Source of the DNA: Astropecten irregularis
Taxonomy: Eukaryota; Echinodermata; Asteroidea; Paxillosida; Astropectinidae
Length of the DNA stretch: 64,000 nt
Assembly: GCA_963971285.1 (NCBI GenBank)
Contig: OZ020248.1
Location: 7,130,001 to 7,194,000 of the forward strand
Reading direction: 5' to 3'
Positions 1 through 10,300 of this stretch are shown one piece after another. Both the position numbers and the translations under genes were made by a program. Below the pieces are notes generated by a model. The model ran no database searches, was not told the DNA's origin, and saw only the letters and a list, made by a program, of their open reading frames with translations. Position 1 is the stretch's first letter; each line of letters starts with the position of its first letter.

Positions 1-826
1 GACTTGAAACTTCCACGATATTTAGCCCCAGATGAACTCTACAGGGAAATATGGGCTGTGCCAAATTCCAAAGTCATGTTCTTGGCCGAAAATCCAAGTA
101 TAGCACCACACGCTATGCGTGAAGGTCTCCGAGCAGGCCGCATTAAAACTGGTCTTAGACTATGAGAAAATTTTTGACACTATAGTTGGAAATTTCTCCC
201 TGAATACTGAGGCAATCGACTTGAAACTTCCACGATATTTAGCCCCAGATGAACTCTACAGGGAAATATGGGCTGTGCCAAATTCCAAAGTCATGTTCAT
301 GGCCTAAAATCCAAGTAAAGCAACACACGCTATGCGAGAAGGCCTCCGAGCAGGCCGCATTAAAACTGCACTTCGACTATGTGACACTTTTTGACGCTAG
401 AGTTGGACATTTTTCCCTGAATACTGAGGAAACCGAACTGAAACTTGCACGACATGTAGCCCCAGATGAACTCTACAGGGAAATATGGGCTGTGCCAAAT
501 TACAAAGTCATGTTCATGGCCGAAAATCCAAGTATAGCACCACACGCTATGAGAGAAGGCCGCCGAGCAGGCCGCATTAAAACTGCACTTAGACTATGAG
601 TGACTTTTTGACGCTAGAGTTGGAAATTTCTCCCTGAATACTGAGGCAATCGACTTGAAACTTGCACGACATGTATCCCCAGATGAACTCTACAGGGAAA
701 TATGGGCTGTGCCAAATTCCAAAGTCATGTTCATGGCCGAAAATCCAAGTATAGCACCACACGCTATGCGTGAAGGCCTCCGAGCAGGCCGCATTAAAAC
801 TGTACTGAGACTATGTGACACTTTTT

Positions 827-1043
827 GACGCTAGAGTTGGACATTTTTCCCTGAATACTGAGGAAACCGACTTGAAACTTGCACGACATGTAGCCCCAGA
901 TGAACTCTACAGGGAAATATGGGCTGTGTCAAATTACAAAGTCATTTTCATGGCCGAAAATCAAAGTATAACACCAAACGCTATGCGTGAAGGCCTCCGA
1001 GCAGGCCCCATTAAAACTGCACTTAGACTATGAGACACTTTTT
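827..1043 (+). repeat. Subtype HQ monomer (representative)
   Basis: The upstream half is of H type: GTTGGACATTTTTCCC, GAGGAAACC, GCACGACATGTAGCC. The downstream half is distinctive: GTGTCAAATTACAAAG, CATTTTCATGG, AATCAAAGTATAACACC. It usually ends in CAGGCCCCATT, where other subtypes have CAGGCCGCATT. HQ precedes the D-D pair in B blocks (827, 2780, 10592, 13413, 16018, 22527, 25782, 27952). A variant with GTAGCCCTAG and GAATGCCTCC replaces it in A blocks (4516, 9073). Confidence 0.88.
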
Positions 1044-1208
1044 GACGCTAGAGTTGGAAATTTTTCCCTGAATACCGATGCAATCGACTTGAAACTTCCA
1101 CGATATTTAGCCCCAGATGAACTCTACAGGGAAATATGGGCTGTGCCAAATTCCAAAGTCATGTTCTTGGCCGAAAATCCAAGTATAGCACCACACGCTA
1201 TGCGTGAA

Positions 1209-1224
1209 GGCCTCCGAGCAGGCC
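1209..1224 (+). other. Short inverted repeat in each monomer (GGCCT-6-AGGCC)
   Basis: GGCCT (1209-1213) and AGGCC (1220-1224) can pair around the loop CCGAGC. The element is present in most monomers. Subtype variants weaken the stem without compensation: GGTCT before K, GGCCG before S, TGCCT in the A-block H type. The GGCCTTCGAG and CCGATC variants touch only the loop. This does not look like strong selection for the hairpin. AGGCCT is also a StuI site present in most monomers. Confidence 0.7.
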
Positions 1225-1260
1225 GCATTAAAACTGCACTTTGACTATGAGACACTTTTT

Positions 1261-1477
1261 GACGCTAGAGTTGGAAATTTTTCCCTGAATACTGATGCAA
1301 TCGACTTGAAACTTCCACGATATTTAGCCCCAGATGAACTCTACAGGGAAATATGGGCTGTGCCAAATTCCAAAGTCATGTTCTTGGCCGAAAATCCAAG
1401 TATAGCACCACACGCTATGCGTGAAGGTCTCCGAGCAGGCCGCATTAAAACTGGTCTTAGACTATGAGAAAATTTTT
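1261..1477 (+). repeat. Reference monomer, subtype D
   Basis: This is a typical monomer, taken here to start at GACGCTAGAG just after the TTTTT run. It has 94 G+C of 217 (43%), with C 48 and G 46. It contains 8 CpGs where base composition predicts about 10. D is diagnosed by GGAAATTTTTCCC, then GATGCAATC, then CTTCCACGATATTTAGCC, and usually by GTTCTTGGCCGAAAATCC downstream. D monomers usually come in pairs in B blocks (1044 and 1261; 2997 and 3214; 11894 and 12111). They also occur singly between X monomers in A blocks (5167, 9724). Confidence 0.93.
1345..1359 (+). other. Near-invariant 15-bp core of the monomer
   Basis: AGGGAAATATGGGCT is unchanged in almost every monomer of every subtype, while bases 20-80 positions upstream differ freely. 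Exceptions noticed are GGGGAAAT (about 23044 and 59721), GGAAAAAATGGGCT (about 55163) and the insertion just downstream at 59735. Such a conserved box could be a protein-binding site, but this is inference. Confidence 0.65.
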
Positions 1478-1500
1478 GACACTATAGTTGGAAATTTCTC
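1445..1500 (+). other. Phased A/T tracts at K monomer junctions
   Basis: TTAAAA (1445-1450), AAAATTTTT (1469-1477) and AAATTT (1492-1497) have centres about 25 and 21 bp apart, close to two helical turns. Such phasing predicts intrinsic curvature. D and X junctions keep a TTTTT run and GGAAATTTTTCC at similar spacing. Confidence 0.5.
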
Positions 1501-1694
1501 CCTGAATACTGAGGCAATCGACTTGAAACTTCCACGATATTTAGCCCCAGATGAACTCTACAGGGAAATATGGGCTGTGCCAAATTCCAAAGTCATGTTC
1601 ATGGCCTAAAATCCAAGTAAAGCAACACACGCTATGCGAGAAGGCCTCCGAGCAGGCCGCATTAAAACTGCACTTCGACTATGTGACACTTTTT
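1478..1694 (+). repeat. Subtype K* monomer (representative)
   Basis: K monomers start GACACTATAG instead of GACGCTAGAG and follow GGTCTTAGAC plus GAGAAAATTTTT. They continue with GGAAATTTCTCC and GAGGCAATC, then the CCACGATATTTA segment. In the K* form shown here the downstream half reads GGCCTAAAATCC and GTAAAGCAACAC instead of GGCCGAAAATCC and GTATAGCACCAC. This puts a TAA in the frame that is open in D. K without the altered half also exists (3431, 6686, 11243). Sub-variants include AGTTGAAAATTT (near 6915, 18850, 32304, 41852, 52488) and AAACCTCCACG (26484, 28654, 38418). Confidence 0.9.
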
Positions 1695-1911
1695 GACGCT
1701 AGAGTTGGACATTTTTCCCTGAATACTGAGGAAACCGAATTGAAACTTGCACGACATGTAGTCCCAGATGAACTCTACAGGGAAATATGGGCTGTGCCAA
1801 ATTACAAAGTCATGTTCATGGCCGAAAATCCAAGTATAGCACCACACGCTATGAGAGAAGGCCGCCGAGCAGGCCGCATTAAAACTGCACTTAGACTATG
1901 AGTGACTTTTT
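1695..1911 (+). repeat. Subtype HV monomer (representative)
   Basis: The upstream half is of H type, with GAGGAAACCGAATTG and CATGTAGTCCCAGATG. Two versions exist. The one here has AAATTACAAAGTCATG and GAGAGAAGGCCGCC and is followed by an S monomer. The other (11677, 14064, 17103, 23612, 26650, 28820) has CATTTTCATGG, AAGTTTAGCACC and GGCCTTCGAG. It is followed by a D monomer preceded by GACAATTTTT. The two versions mark the two halves of the 10-monomer B repeat. Confidence 0.87.
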
Positions 1912-2128
1912 GACGTTAGAGTTGGAAATTTCTCCCTGAATACTGAGGCAATCGACTTGAAACTTGCACGACATGTATCCCCAGATGAACTCTACAGGGA
2001 AATATGGGCTGTGCCAAATTCCAAAGTCATGTTCATGGCCGAAAATCCAAGTATAGCACCACACGCTATGCGTGAAGGCCTCCGAGCAGGCCGCATTAAA
2101 ACTGTACTTAGACTATGTGACACTTTTT
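1912..2128 (+). repeat. Subtype S monomer (representative)
   Basis: The S monomer follows ACTATGAGTGACTTTTT and starts GACGTTAGAG or GACGCTAGAG. It carries GGAAATTTCTCC, GAGGCAATC, GCACGACATGTATCCCC, and a downstream half ending CTGTACTTAGAC. S is found only in B blocks and C (610, 1912, 2563, 12762, 15150, 15801, 18187, 24697, 25565, 27735, 29905, 31424, then from about 59419). It is absent from the A blocks. Confidence 0.87.
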
Positions 2129-3647
2129 GACGCTAGAGTTGGACATTTTTCCCTGAATACTGATGCAATCGACTTGAAACTTGCACGATATTTAGCCCCA
2201 GATGAACTCTACAGGGAAATATGGGCTGTGCCAAATTCCAAAGTCATGTTCATGGCCTAAAATCCAAGTAAAGCAACACACGCTATGCGAGAAGGCCTCC
2301 GAGCAGGCCGCATTAAAACTGCACTTCGACTATGTGACACTTTTTGACGCTAGAGTTGGACATTTTTCCCTGAATACTGAGGAAACCGAACTGAAACTTG
2401 CACGACATGTAGCCCCAGATGAACTCTACAGGGAAATATGGGCTGTGCCAAATTACAAAGTCATGTTCATGGCCGAAAATCCAAGTATAGCACCACACGC
2501 TATGAGAGAAGGCCGCCGAGCAGGCCGCATTAAAACTGCACTTAGACTATGAGTGACTTTCTGACGCTAGAGTTGGAAATTTCTCCCTGAATACTGAGGC
2601 AATCGACTTGAAACTTGCACGACATGTATCCCCAGATGAACTCTACAGGGAAATATGGGCTGTGCCAAATTCCAAAGTCATGTTCATGGCCGAAAATCCA
2701 AGTATAGCACCACACGCTATGCGTGAAGGCCTCCGAGCAGGCCGCATTAAAACTGTACTTAGACTATGTGACACTTTTTGACGCTAGAGTTGGACATTTT
2801 TCCCTGAATACTGAGGAAACCGACTTGAAACTTGCACGACATGTAGCCCCAGATGAACTCTACAGGGAAATATGGGCTGTGTCAAATTACAAAGTCATTT
2901 TCATGGCCGAAAATCAAAGTATAACACCACACGCTATGCGTGAAGGCCTCCGAGCAGGCCCCATTAAAACTGCACTTTGACTATGAGACACTTTTTGACG
3001 CTAGAGTTGGAAATTTTTCCCTGAATACTGATGCAATCGACTTGAAACTTCCACGATATTTAGCCCCAGATGAACTCTACAGGGAAATATGGGCTGTGCC
3101 AAATTCCAAAGTCATGTTCTTGGCCGAAAATCCAAGTATAGCACCACACGCTATGCGTGAAGGCCTCCGAGCAGGCCGCATTAAAACTGCACTTTGACTA
3201 TGAGACACTTTTTGACGCTAGAGTTGGAAATTTTTCCCTGAATACTGATGCAATCGACTTGAAACTTCCACGATATTTAGCCCCAGATGAACTCTACAGG
3301 GAAATATGGGCTGTGCCAAATTCCAAAGTCATGTTCTTGGCCGAAAATCCAAGTATAGCACCACACGCTATGCGTGAAGGTCTCCGAGCAGGCCGCATTA
3401 AAACTGGTCTTAGACTATGAGAAAATTTTTGACACTATAGTTGGAAATTTCTCCCTGAATACTGAGGCAATCGACTTGAAACTTCCACGATATTTAGCCC
3501 CAGATGAACTCTACAGGGAAATATGGGCTGTGCCAAATTCCAAAGTCATGTTCTTGGCCGAAAATCCAAGTATAGCACCACACGCTATGCGTGAAGGCCT
3601 CCGAGCAGGCCGCATTAAAACTGCACTTTGACTATGAGGCAGTTTTT

Positions 3648-3864
3648 GACGCTCGAGTTGGAAATTTTTCCCTGAATACTGAGGTAATCGACTTGAAACC
3701 TGCACGACATGTAGCCCCAGATGTACTCTAGAGGGAAATATGGGCTGTGCCAAATTCCAAAGTCATTTTCATGGCCTAAAATCCAAGTAAAGCAACACAT
3801 GCTATGCGAGAAGGCCTCCGAGCAGGCCGCATTAAAACTGCACTTCGACTATGAGACACTTTTT
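3648..3864 (+). repeat. Subtype X monomer (representative; XhoI and XbaI sites)
   Basis: X starts GACGCTCGAG, which contains the XhoI site CTCGAG. It continues with GAGGTAATC, AAACCTGCACG and GATGTACTCTAGAGGG, which contains the XbaI site TCTAGA. In the frame open in D, TCTAGA supplies a TAG stop. The two sites are about 75 bp apart. The pair is a clean label for A blocks. A sub-variant has GTTTTAAATTT in place of GTTGGAAATTT (4950, 9507, about 21442, 34896, about 44444). Confidence 0.9.
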
Positions 3865-4081
3865 GACGCTAGAGTTGGACATTTCTCCCTGAATACTGAG
3901 GTAATCGACTTGAAACTTACACGACATGTAGCCCCAGATGTACTCTAGAGGGAAATATGGGCTGTGCCAAATTCCAAAGTCATGTTCTTGGCCGAAAATC
4001 CAAGTATAGCACCACACGCTATGCGTGAAGGTCTCCGAGCTGGCCGCATTAAAACTGGTCTTAGACTATGAGAACATTTTT
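3865..4081 (+). repeat. Subtype T monomer (representative; XbaI site)
   Basis: T starts GACGCTAGAG and has GGACATTTCTCC, GAGGTAATC, CTTACACGACATG and GATGTACTCTAGAGGG. It therefore shares the TCTAGA-containing core with X but lacks CTCGAG. It is found in A blocks and the first part of C (for example 3865, 5601, 5818, 7337, 8422, 10158). The copy at 10375 carries TACTATAGAG, which destroys the XbaI site. Confidence 0.9.
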
Positions 4082-4732
4082 GACACTATAGTTGGAAATT
4101 TCTCCCTGAATACTGAGGCAATCGACTTGAAACTTCCACGATATTTAGCCCCAGATGAACTCTACAGGGAAATATGGGCTGTGTTAAATTCCAAAGTCAT
4201 GTTCATGGCCTTAAATCCAAGTAAAGCAACACATGCTATGCGAGAAGGCCTCCGAGCAGGCCGCATTAAAACTGCACTTCGACTATGTGACACTTTTTGA
4301 CGCTAGAGTTGGAAATTTCTCCCTGAATACTGAGGTAATCGACTTGAAACTTACACGACATGTAGCCCCAGATGTACTCTAGAGGGAAATATGGGCTGTG
4401 CCAAATTCCAAAGTCATGTTCATGGCCTAAAATCCAAGTAAAGCAACACACGCTATGGGAGAAGGCCTCCGAGCAGGCCGCATTAAAACTGCACTTCGAC
4501 TATGTGACACTTTTTGACGCTAGAGTTGGACATTTTTCCCTGAATACTGAGGAAACCGACTTGAAACTTGCACGACATGTAGCCCTAGATGAACTCTACA
4601 GGGAAATATGGGCTGTGTCAAATTACAAAGTCATTTTCATGGCCGAAAATCCAAGTATAACACCACACGCTATGCGTGAATGCCTCCGAGCAGGCCGCAT
4701 TAAAACTGCACTTAGACTATGAGACACTTTTT

Positions 4733-4949
4733 GACGCTAGAGTTTGACATTTTTCCCTGAATACTGAGGCAATCGACTTGAAACTTCCACGATATTTAGC
4801 CCCAGATGAACTCTACAGGGAAATATGGGCTGGGCCAAATTCCAAAGTCATGTTCTTGGCCGAAAATCCAAGTATAGCACCACACGCTATGCGTGAAGGC
4901 CTCCGAGCAGGCCGCATTAAAACTGCATTTTGACTATGAGGCACTTTTT
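4733..4949 (+). repeat. Subtype G monomer (representative)
   Basis: G has GAGTTTGACATTTTTCCC, GAGGCAATC, CCACGATATTTA and GCTGGGCCAAATTCC. The GCTGGGCC form (others have GCTGTGCC) occurs near 4830, 9387, 21322, 34776, 37163, 44324, 46711, 57564 and 58432, so it is a convenient block marker. In A1-A3 G follows the HQ-like monomer and precedes the GTTTTAAATTT form of X. In C the GTTTGACATTTTT start also occurs without GCTGGGCC. Confidence 0.85.
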
Positions 4950-6034
4950 GACGCTCGAGTTTTAAATTTGTCCCTGAATACTGAGGTAATCGACTTGAAA
5001 CCTGCACGACATGTAGCCCCAGATGTACTCTAGAGGGAAATATGGGCTGTGCCAAATTCCAAAGTCATGTTCATGGCCTAAAATCCAAGTAAAGCAACAC
5101 ATGCTATGCGAGAAGGCCTCCGAGCAGGCCGCATTAAAACTGCACTTTGACTATGAGACACTTTTTGACGCTAGAGTTGGAAATTTTTCCCTGAATACTG
5201 ATGCAATCGACTTGAAACTTCCACGATATTTAGCCCCAGATGAACTCTACAGGGAAATATGGGCTGTGCCAAATTCCAAAGTCATGTTCTTGGCCGAAAA
5301 TCCAAGTATAGCACCACACGCTATGCGTGAAGGCCTCCGAGCAGGCCGCATTAAAACTGCACTTTGACTATGAGGAACTTTTTGACGCTCGAGTTGGAAA
5401 TTTTTCCCTGAATACTGAGGTAATCGACTTGAAACCTGCACGACATGTAGCCCCAGATGTACTCTAGAGGGAAATATGGGCTGTGCCAAATTCCAAAGTC
5501 ATGTTCATGGCCTAAAATCCAAGTAAAGCAACACATGCTATGCGAGAAGGCCTCCGAGCAGGCCGCATTAAAACTGCACTTCGACTATGAGACACTTTTT
5601 GACGCTAGAGTTGGACATTTCTCCCTGAATACTGAGGTAATCGACTTGAAACTTACACGACATGTAGCCCCAGATGTACTCTAGAGGGAAATATGGGCTG
5701 TGCCAAATTCCAAAGTCATGTTCTTGGCCGAAAATCCAAGTATAGCACCACACGCTATGCGTGAAGGCCTCCGAGCAGGCCGCATTAAAACTGCACTTCG
5801 ACTATGTGACACTTTTTGACGCTAGAGTTGGACATTTCTCCCTGAATACTGAGGTAATCGACTTGAAACTTACACGACATGTAGCCCCAGATGTACTCTA
5901 GAGGGAAATATGGGCTGTGCCAAATTCCAAAGTCATGTTCATGGCCTAAAATCCAAGTAAAGCAACACACGCTATGCGAGAAGGCCTCCGAGCAGGCCGC
6001 ATTAAAACTGCACTTCGACTATGTGACACTTTTT

Positions 6035-7336
6035 GACGCTAGAGTTGGACATTTTTCCCTGAATACTGAGGAAACCGACTTGAAACTTGCACGACATGTA
6101 GCCCCAGATGAACTCTACAGGGAAATATGGGCTGTGTCAAATTACAAAGTCATTTTCATGGCCGAAAATCAAAGTATAACACCAAACGCTATGCGTGAAG
6201 GCCTCCGAGCAGGCCCCATTAAAACTGCACTTAGACTATGAGACACTTTTTGACGCTAGAGTTGGAAATTTTTCCCTGAATACCGATGCAATCGACTTGA
6301 AACTTCCACGATATTTAGCCCCAGATGAACTCTACTGGGAAATATGGGCTGTGCCAAATTCCAAAGTCATGTTCTTGGCCGAAAATCCAAGTATAGCACC
6401 ACACGCTATGCGTGAAGGCCTCCGAGCAGGCCGCATTAAAACTGCACTTTGACTATGAGACACTTTTTGACGCTAGAGTTGGAAATTTTTCCCTGAATAC
6501 TGATGCAATCGACTTGAAACTTCCACGATATTTAGCCCCAGATGAACTCTACAGGGAAATATGGGCTGTGCCAAATTCCAAAGTCATGTTCTTGGCCGAA
6601 AATCCAAGTATAGCACCACACGCTATGCGTGAAGGTCTCCGAGCAGGCCGCATTAAAACTGGTCTTAGACTATGAGAAAATTTTTGACACTATAGTTGGA
6701 AATTTCTCCCTGAATACTGAGGCAATCGACTTGAAACTTCCACGATATTTAGCCCCAGATGAACTCTACAGGGAAATATGGGCTGTGCCAAATTCCAAAG
6801 TCATGTTCTTGGCCGAAAATCCAAGTATAGCACCACACGCTATGCGTGAAGGTCTCCGAGCAGGCCGCATTAAAACTGGTCTTAGACTATGAGAAAATTT
6901 TTGACACTATAGTTGAAAATTTCTCCCTGAATACTGAGGCAATCGACTTGAAACTTCCACGATATTTAGCCCCAGATGAACTCTACAGGGAAATATGGGC
7001 TGTGCCAAATTCCAAAGTCATGTTCTTGGCCGAAAATCCAAGTATAGCACCACACGCTATGCGTGAAGGTCTCCGAGCAGGCCGCATTAAAACTGGTCTT
7101 AGACTATGAGAAAATTTTTGACACTATAGTTGGAAATTTCTCCCTGAATACTGAGGCAATCGACTTGAAACTTCCACGATATTTAGCCCCAGATGAACTC
7201 TACAGGGAAATATGGGCTGTGCCAAATTCCAAAGTCATGTTCATGGCCTAAAATCCAAGTAAAGCAACACATGCTATGCGAGAAGGCCTCCGAGCAGGCC
7301 GCATTAAAACTGCACTTCGACTATGTGACACTTTTT
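6035..7336 (+). repeat. Block B2 (short B-type, 6 monomers)
   Basis: The order is HQ, D, D, K, K, K*. The first D has AATACCGATG and CTCTACTGGG. The third-last monomer starts with K and the following K has AGTTGAAAATTT. No TCTAGA occurs here. The block separates A1 from A2. Confidence 0.82.
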
Positions 7337-10300
7337 GACGCTAGAGTTGGACATTTCTCCCTGAATACTGAGGTAATCGACTTGAAACTTACACGACATG
7401 TAGCCCCAGATGTACTCTAGAGGGAAATATGGGCTGTGCCAAATTCCAAAGTCATGTTCATGGCCTAAAATCCAAGTAAAGCAACACACGCTATGCGAGA
7501 AGGCCTCCGAGCAGGCCGCATTAAAACTGGTCTTAGACTATGTGACACTTTTTGACGCTAGAGTTGGACATTTTTCCCTGAATACTGAGGAAACCGACTT
7601 GAAACTTGCACGACATGTAGCCCTAGATGAACTCTACAGGGAAATATGGGCTGTGCCAAATTCCAAAGTCATGTTCATGGCCTAAAATCCAAGTAAAGCA
7701 ACACATGCTATGCGAGAAGGCCTCCGAGCAGGCCGCATTAAAACTGCACTTCGACTATGTGACACTTTTTGACGCTAGAGTTGGACATTTCTCCCTGAAT
7801 ACTGAGGTAATCGACTTGAAACTTCCACGATATTTAGCCCCAGATGAACTCTACAGGGAAATATGGGCTGTGCCAAATTCCAAAGTCATGTTCTTGGCCG
7901 AAAATCCAAGTATAGCACCACACGCTATGCGTGAAGGTCTCCGAGCAGGCCGCATTAAAACTGGTCTTAGACTATGAGAAAATTTTTGACACTATAGTTG
8001 GAAATTTCTCCCTGAATACTGAGGCAATCGACTTGAAACTTCCACGATATTTAGCCCCAGATGAACTCTACAGGGAAATATGGGCTGTGCCAAATTCCAA
8101 AGTCATGTTCTTGGCCGAAAATCCAAGTATAGCACCACACGCTATGCGTGAAGGCCTCCGAGCAGGCCGCATTAAAACTGCACTTTGACTATGAGGCAGT
8201 TTTTGACGCTCGAGTTGGAAATTTTTCCCTGAATACTGAGGTAATCGACTTGAAACCTGCACGACATGTAGCCCCAGATGTACTCTAGAGGGAAATATGG
8301 GCTGTGCCAAATTCCAAAGTCATTTTCATGGCCTAAAATCCAAGTAAAGCAACACATGCTATGCGAGAAGGCCTCCGAGCAGGCCGCATTAAAACTGCAC
8401 TTCGACTATGAGACACTTTTTGACGCTAGAGTTGGACATTTCTCCCTGAATACTGAGGTAATCGACTTGAAACTTACACGACATGTAGCCCCAGATGTAC
8501 TCTAGAGGGAAATATGGGCTGTGCCAAATTCCAAAGTCATGTTCTTGGCCGAAAATCCAAGTATAGCACCACACGCTATGCGTGAAGGTCTCCGAGCTGG
8601 CCGCATTAAAACTGGTCTTAGACTATGAGAACATTTTTGACACTATAGTTGGAAATTTCTCCCTGAATACTGAGGCAATCGACTTGAAACTTCCACGATA
8701 TTTAGCCCCAGATGAACTCTACAGGGAAATATGGGCTGTGTTAAATTCCAAAGTCATGTTCATGGCCTTAAATCCAAGTAAAGCAACACATGCTATGCGA
8801 GAAGGCCTCCGAGCAGGCCGCATTAAAACTGCACTTCGACTATGTGACACTTTTTGACGCTAGAGTTGGACATTTCTCCCTGAATACTGAGGTAATCGAC
8901 TTGAAACTTACACGACATGTAGCCCCAGATGTACTCTAGAGGGAAATATGGGCTGTGCCAAATTCCAAAGTCATGTTCATGGCCTAAAATCCAAGTAAAG
9001 CAACACACGCTATGGGAGAAGGCCTCCGAGCAGGCCGCATTAAAACTGCACTTCGACTATGTGACACTTTTTGACGCTAGAGTTGGACATTTTTCCCTGA
9101 ATACTGAGGAAACCGACTTGAAACTTGCACGACATGTAGCCCTAGATGAACTCTACAGGGAAATATGGGCTGTGTCAAATTACAAAGTCATTTTCATGGC
9201 CGAAAATCAAAGTATAACACCACACGCTATGCGTGAATGCCTCCGAGCAGGCCGCATTAAAACTGCACTTAGACTATGAGACACTTTTTGACGCTAGAGT
9301 TTGACATTTTTCCCTGAATACTGAGGCAATCGACTTGAAACTTCCACGATATTTAGCCCCAGATGAACTCTACAGGGAAATATGGGCTGGGCCAAATTCC
9401 AAAGTCATGTTCTTGGCCGAAAATCCAAGTATAGCACCACACGCTATGCGTGAAGGCCTCCGAGCAGGCCGCATTAAAACTGCATTTTGACTATGAGGCA
9501 CTTTTTGACGCTCGAGTTTTAAATTTGTCCCTGAATACTGAGGTAATCGACTTGAAACCTGCACGACATGTAGCCCCAGATGTACTCTAGAGGGAAATAT
9601 GGGCTGTGCCAAATTCCAAAGTCATGTTCATGGCCTAAAATCCAAGTAAAGCAACACATGCTATGCGAGAAGGCCTCCGAGCAGGCCGCATTAAAACTGC
9701 ACTTTGACTATGAGACACTTTTTGACGCTAGAGTTGGAAATTTTTCCCTGAATACTGATGCAATCGACTTGAAACTTCCACGATATTTAGCCCCAGATGA
9801 ACTCTACAGGGAAATATGGGCTGTGCCAAATTCCAAAGTCATGTTCTTGGCCGAAAATCCAAGTATAGCACCACACGCTATGCGTGAAGGCCTCCGAGCA
9901 GGCCGCATTAAAACTGCACTTTGACTATGAGGAACTTTTTGACGCTCGAGTTGGAAATTTTTCCCTGAATACTGAGGTAATCGACTTGAAACCTGCACGA
10001 CATGTAGCCCCAGATGTACTCTAGAGGGAAATATGGGCTGTGCCAAATTCCAAAGTCATGTTCATGGCCTAAAATCCAAGTAAAGCAACACATGCTATGC
10101 GAGAAGGCCTCCGAGCAGGCCGCATTAAAACTGCACTTCGACTATGAGACACTTTTTGACGCTAGAGTTGGACATTTCTCCCTGAATACTGAGGTAATCG
10201 ACTTGAAACTTACACGACATGTAGCCCCAGATGTACTCTAGAGGGAAATATGGGCTGTGCCAAATTCCAAAGTCATGTTCTTGGCCGAAAATCCAAGTAT

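Larger units (their letters stand above)
1204..1467 (+). other. Recurrent open frame of the monomer; not annotated as a gene
   Basis: In D and some other monomers one frame is open for about 85-87 codons, starting at GTG within GCGTGAAGG. Because 217 is 72 codons plus one base, the frame rotates at each monomer. The segment GTGAAGGCCTCC to AAAACTG is then read in two frames, as the start and the tail of the same frame. Subtypes carry fixed stops: TAA in GGCCTAAAATCC, TAG in CTCTAGAGG and TAG in AAATTAGAAAG. Subtype differences change amino acids freely. I see no recognisable domain, signal peptide or splice context. A frame this long is not improbable by chance at 43% GC, and multiplication of the monomer makes it look recurrent. 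Confidence 0.8.
1..3647 (+). repeat. Block B1 (B-type, 16 monomers plus a partial)
   Basis: After a 175-base partial monomer, the order from 176 is K*, H, S, HQ, D, D, K*, HV, S, H*, H, S, HQ, D, D, K. Roughly 230-1590 is repeated at 2183-3543 with a 9-monomer (1953 bp) offset. Differences seen are GACTTTTTG versus GACTTTCTG (about 604, 2557), CTGTACTGAG versus CTGTACTTAG (about 799, 2752), and ACCAAACG versus ACCACACG (about 973, 2926). No TCTAGA or CTCGAG is present. Confidence 0.85.
3648..6034 (+). repeat. Block A1 (A-type, 11 monomers)
   Basis: The order is X, T, K(marker), T, H-like, G, X with TTTTAAA, D, X, T, T. The K marker monomer follows GAGCTGGCC (others have GAGCAGGCC) and GAGAACATTTTT, then has GTGTTAAATTCC. 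The same marker recurs at 8582, 20517, 34188 and 43736, giving five copies in the window. The whole block recurs 21 monomers downstream at 8205-10591. Confidence 0.85.
3252..7025 (+). repeat. 21-monomer-offset duplication, upstream copy (3774 bp)
   Basis: This segment matches 7809-11582 at an offset of 4557 bp (21 monomers). It covers the end of B1, A1 and most of B2. The edges are set by GATGCAATC versus GAGGTAATC (3251/7808) and GTTCTTGGCCG versus GTTCATGGCCT (7026/11583). Differences seen inside are about 4312 (GGAAATTTC versus GGACATTTC), about 4649 (AATCCAAG versus AATCAAAG) and about 6915 (GTTGAAAAT versus GTTGGAAAT). Confidence 0.84.

Noticed and set aside
1209-1224. Rho-independent terminator from GGCCT-CCGAGC-AGGCC
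   Set aside because: The stem is only 5 bp, no T-run follows directly (CGCATTAAAAC comes next), and variants weaken the stem without compensation.
3511-3753. Minus-strand open frames of 61-112 codons repeated across A and B blocks
   Set aside because: They are antisense shadows of the same monomer, present or absent according to single subtype-specific bases, with no supporting motif.
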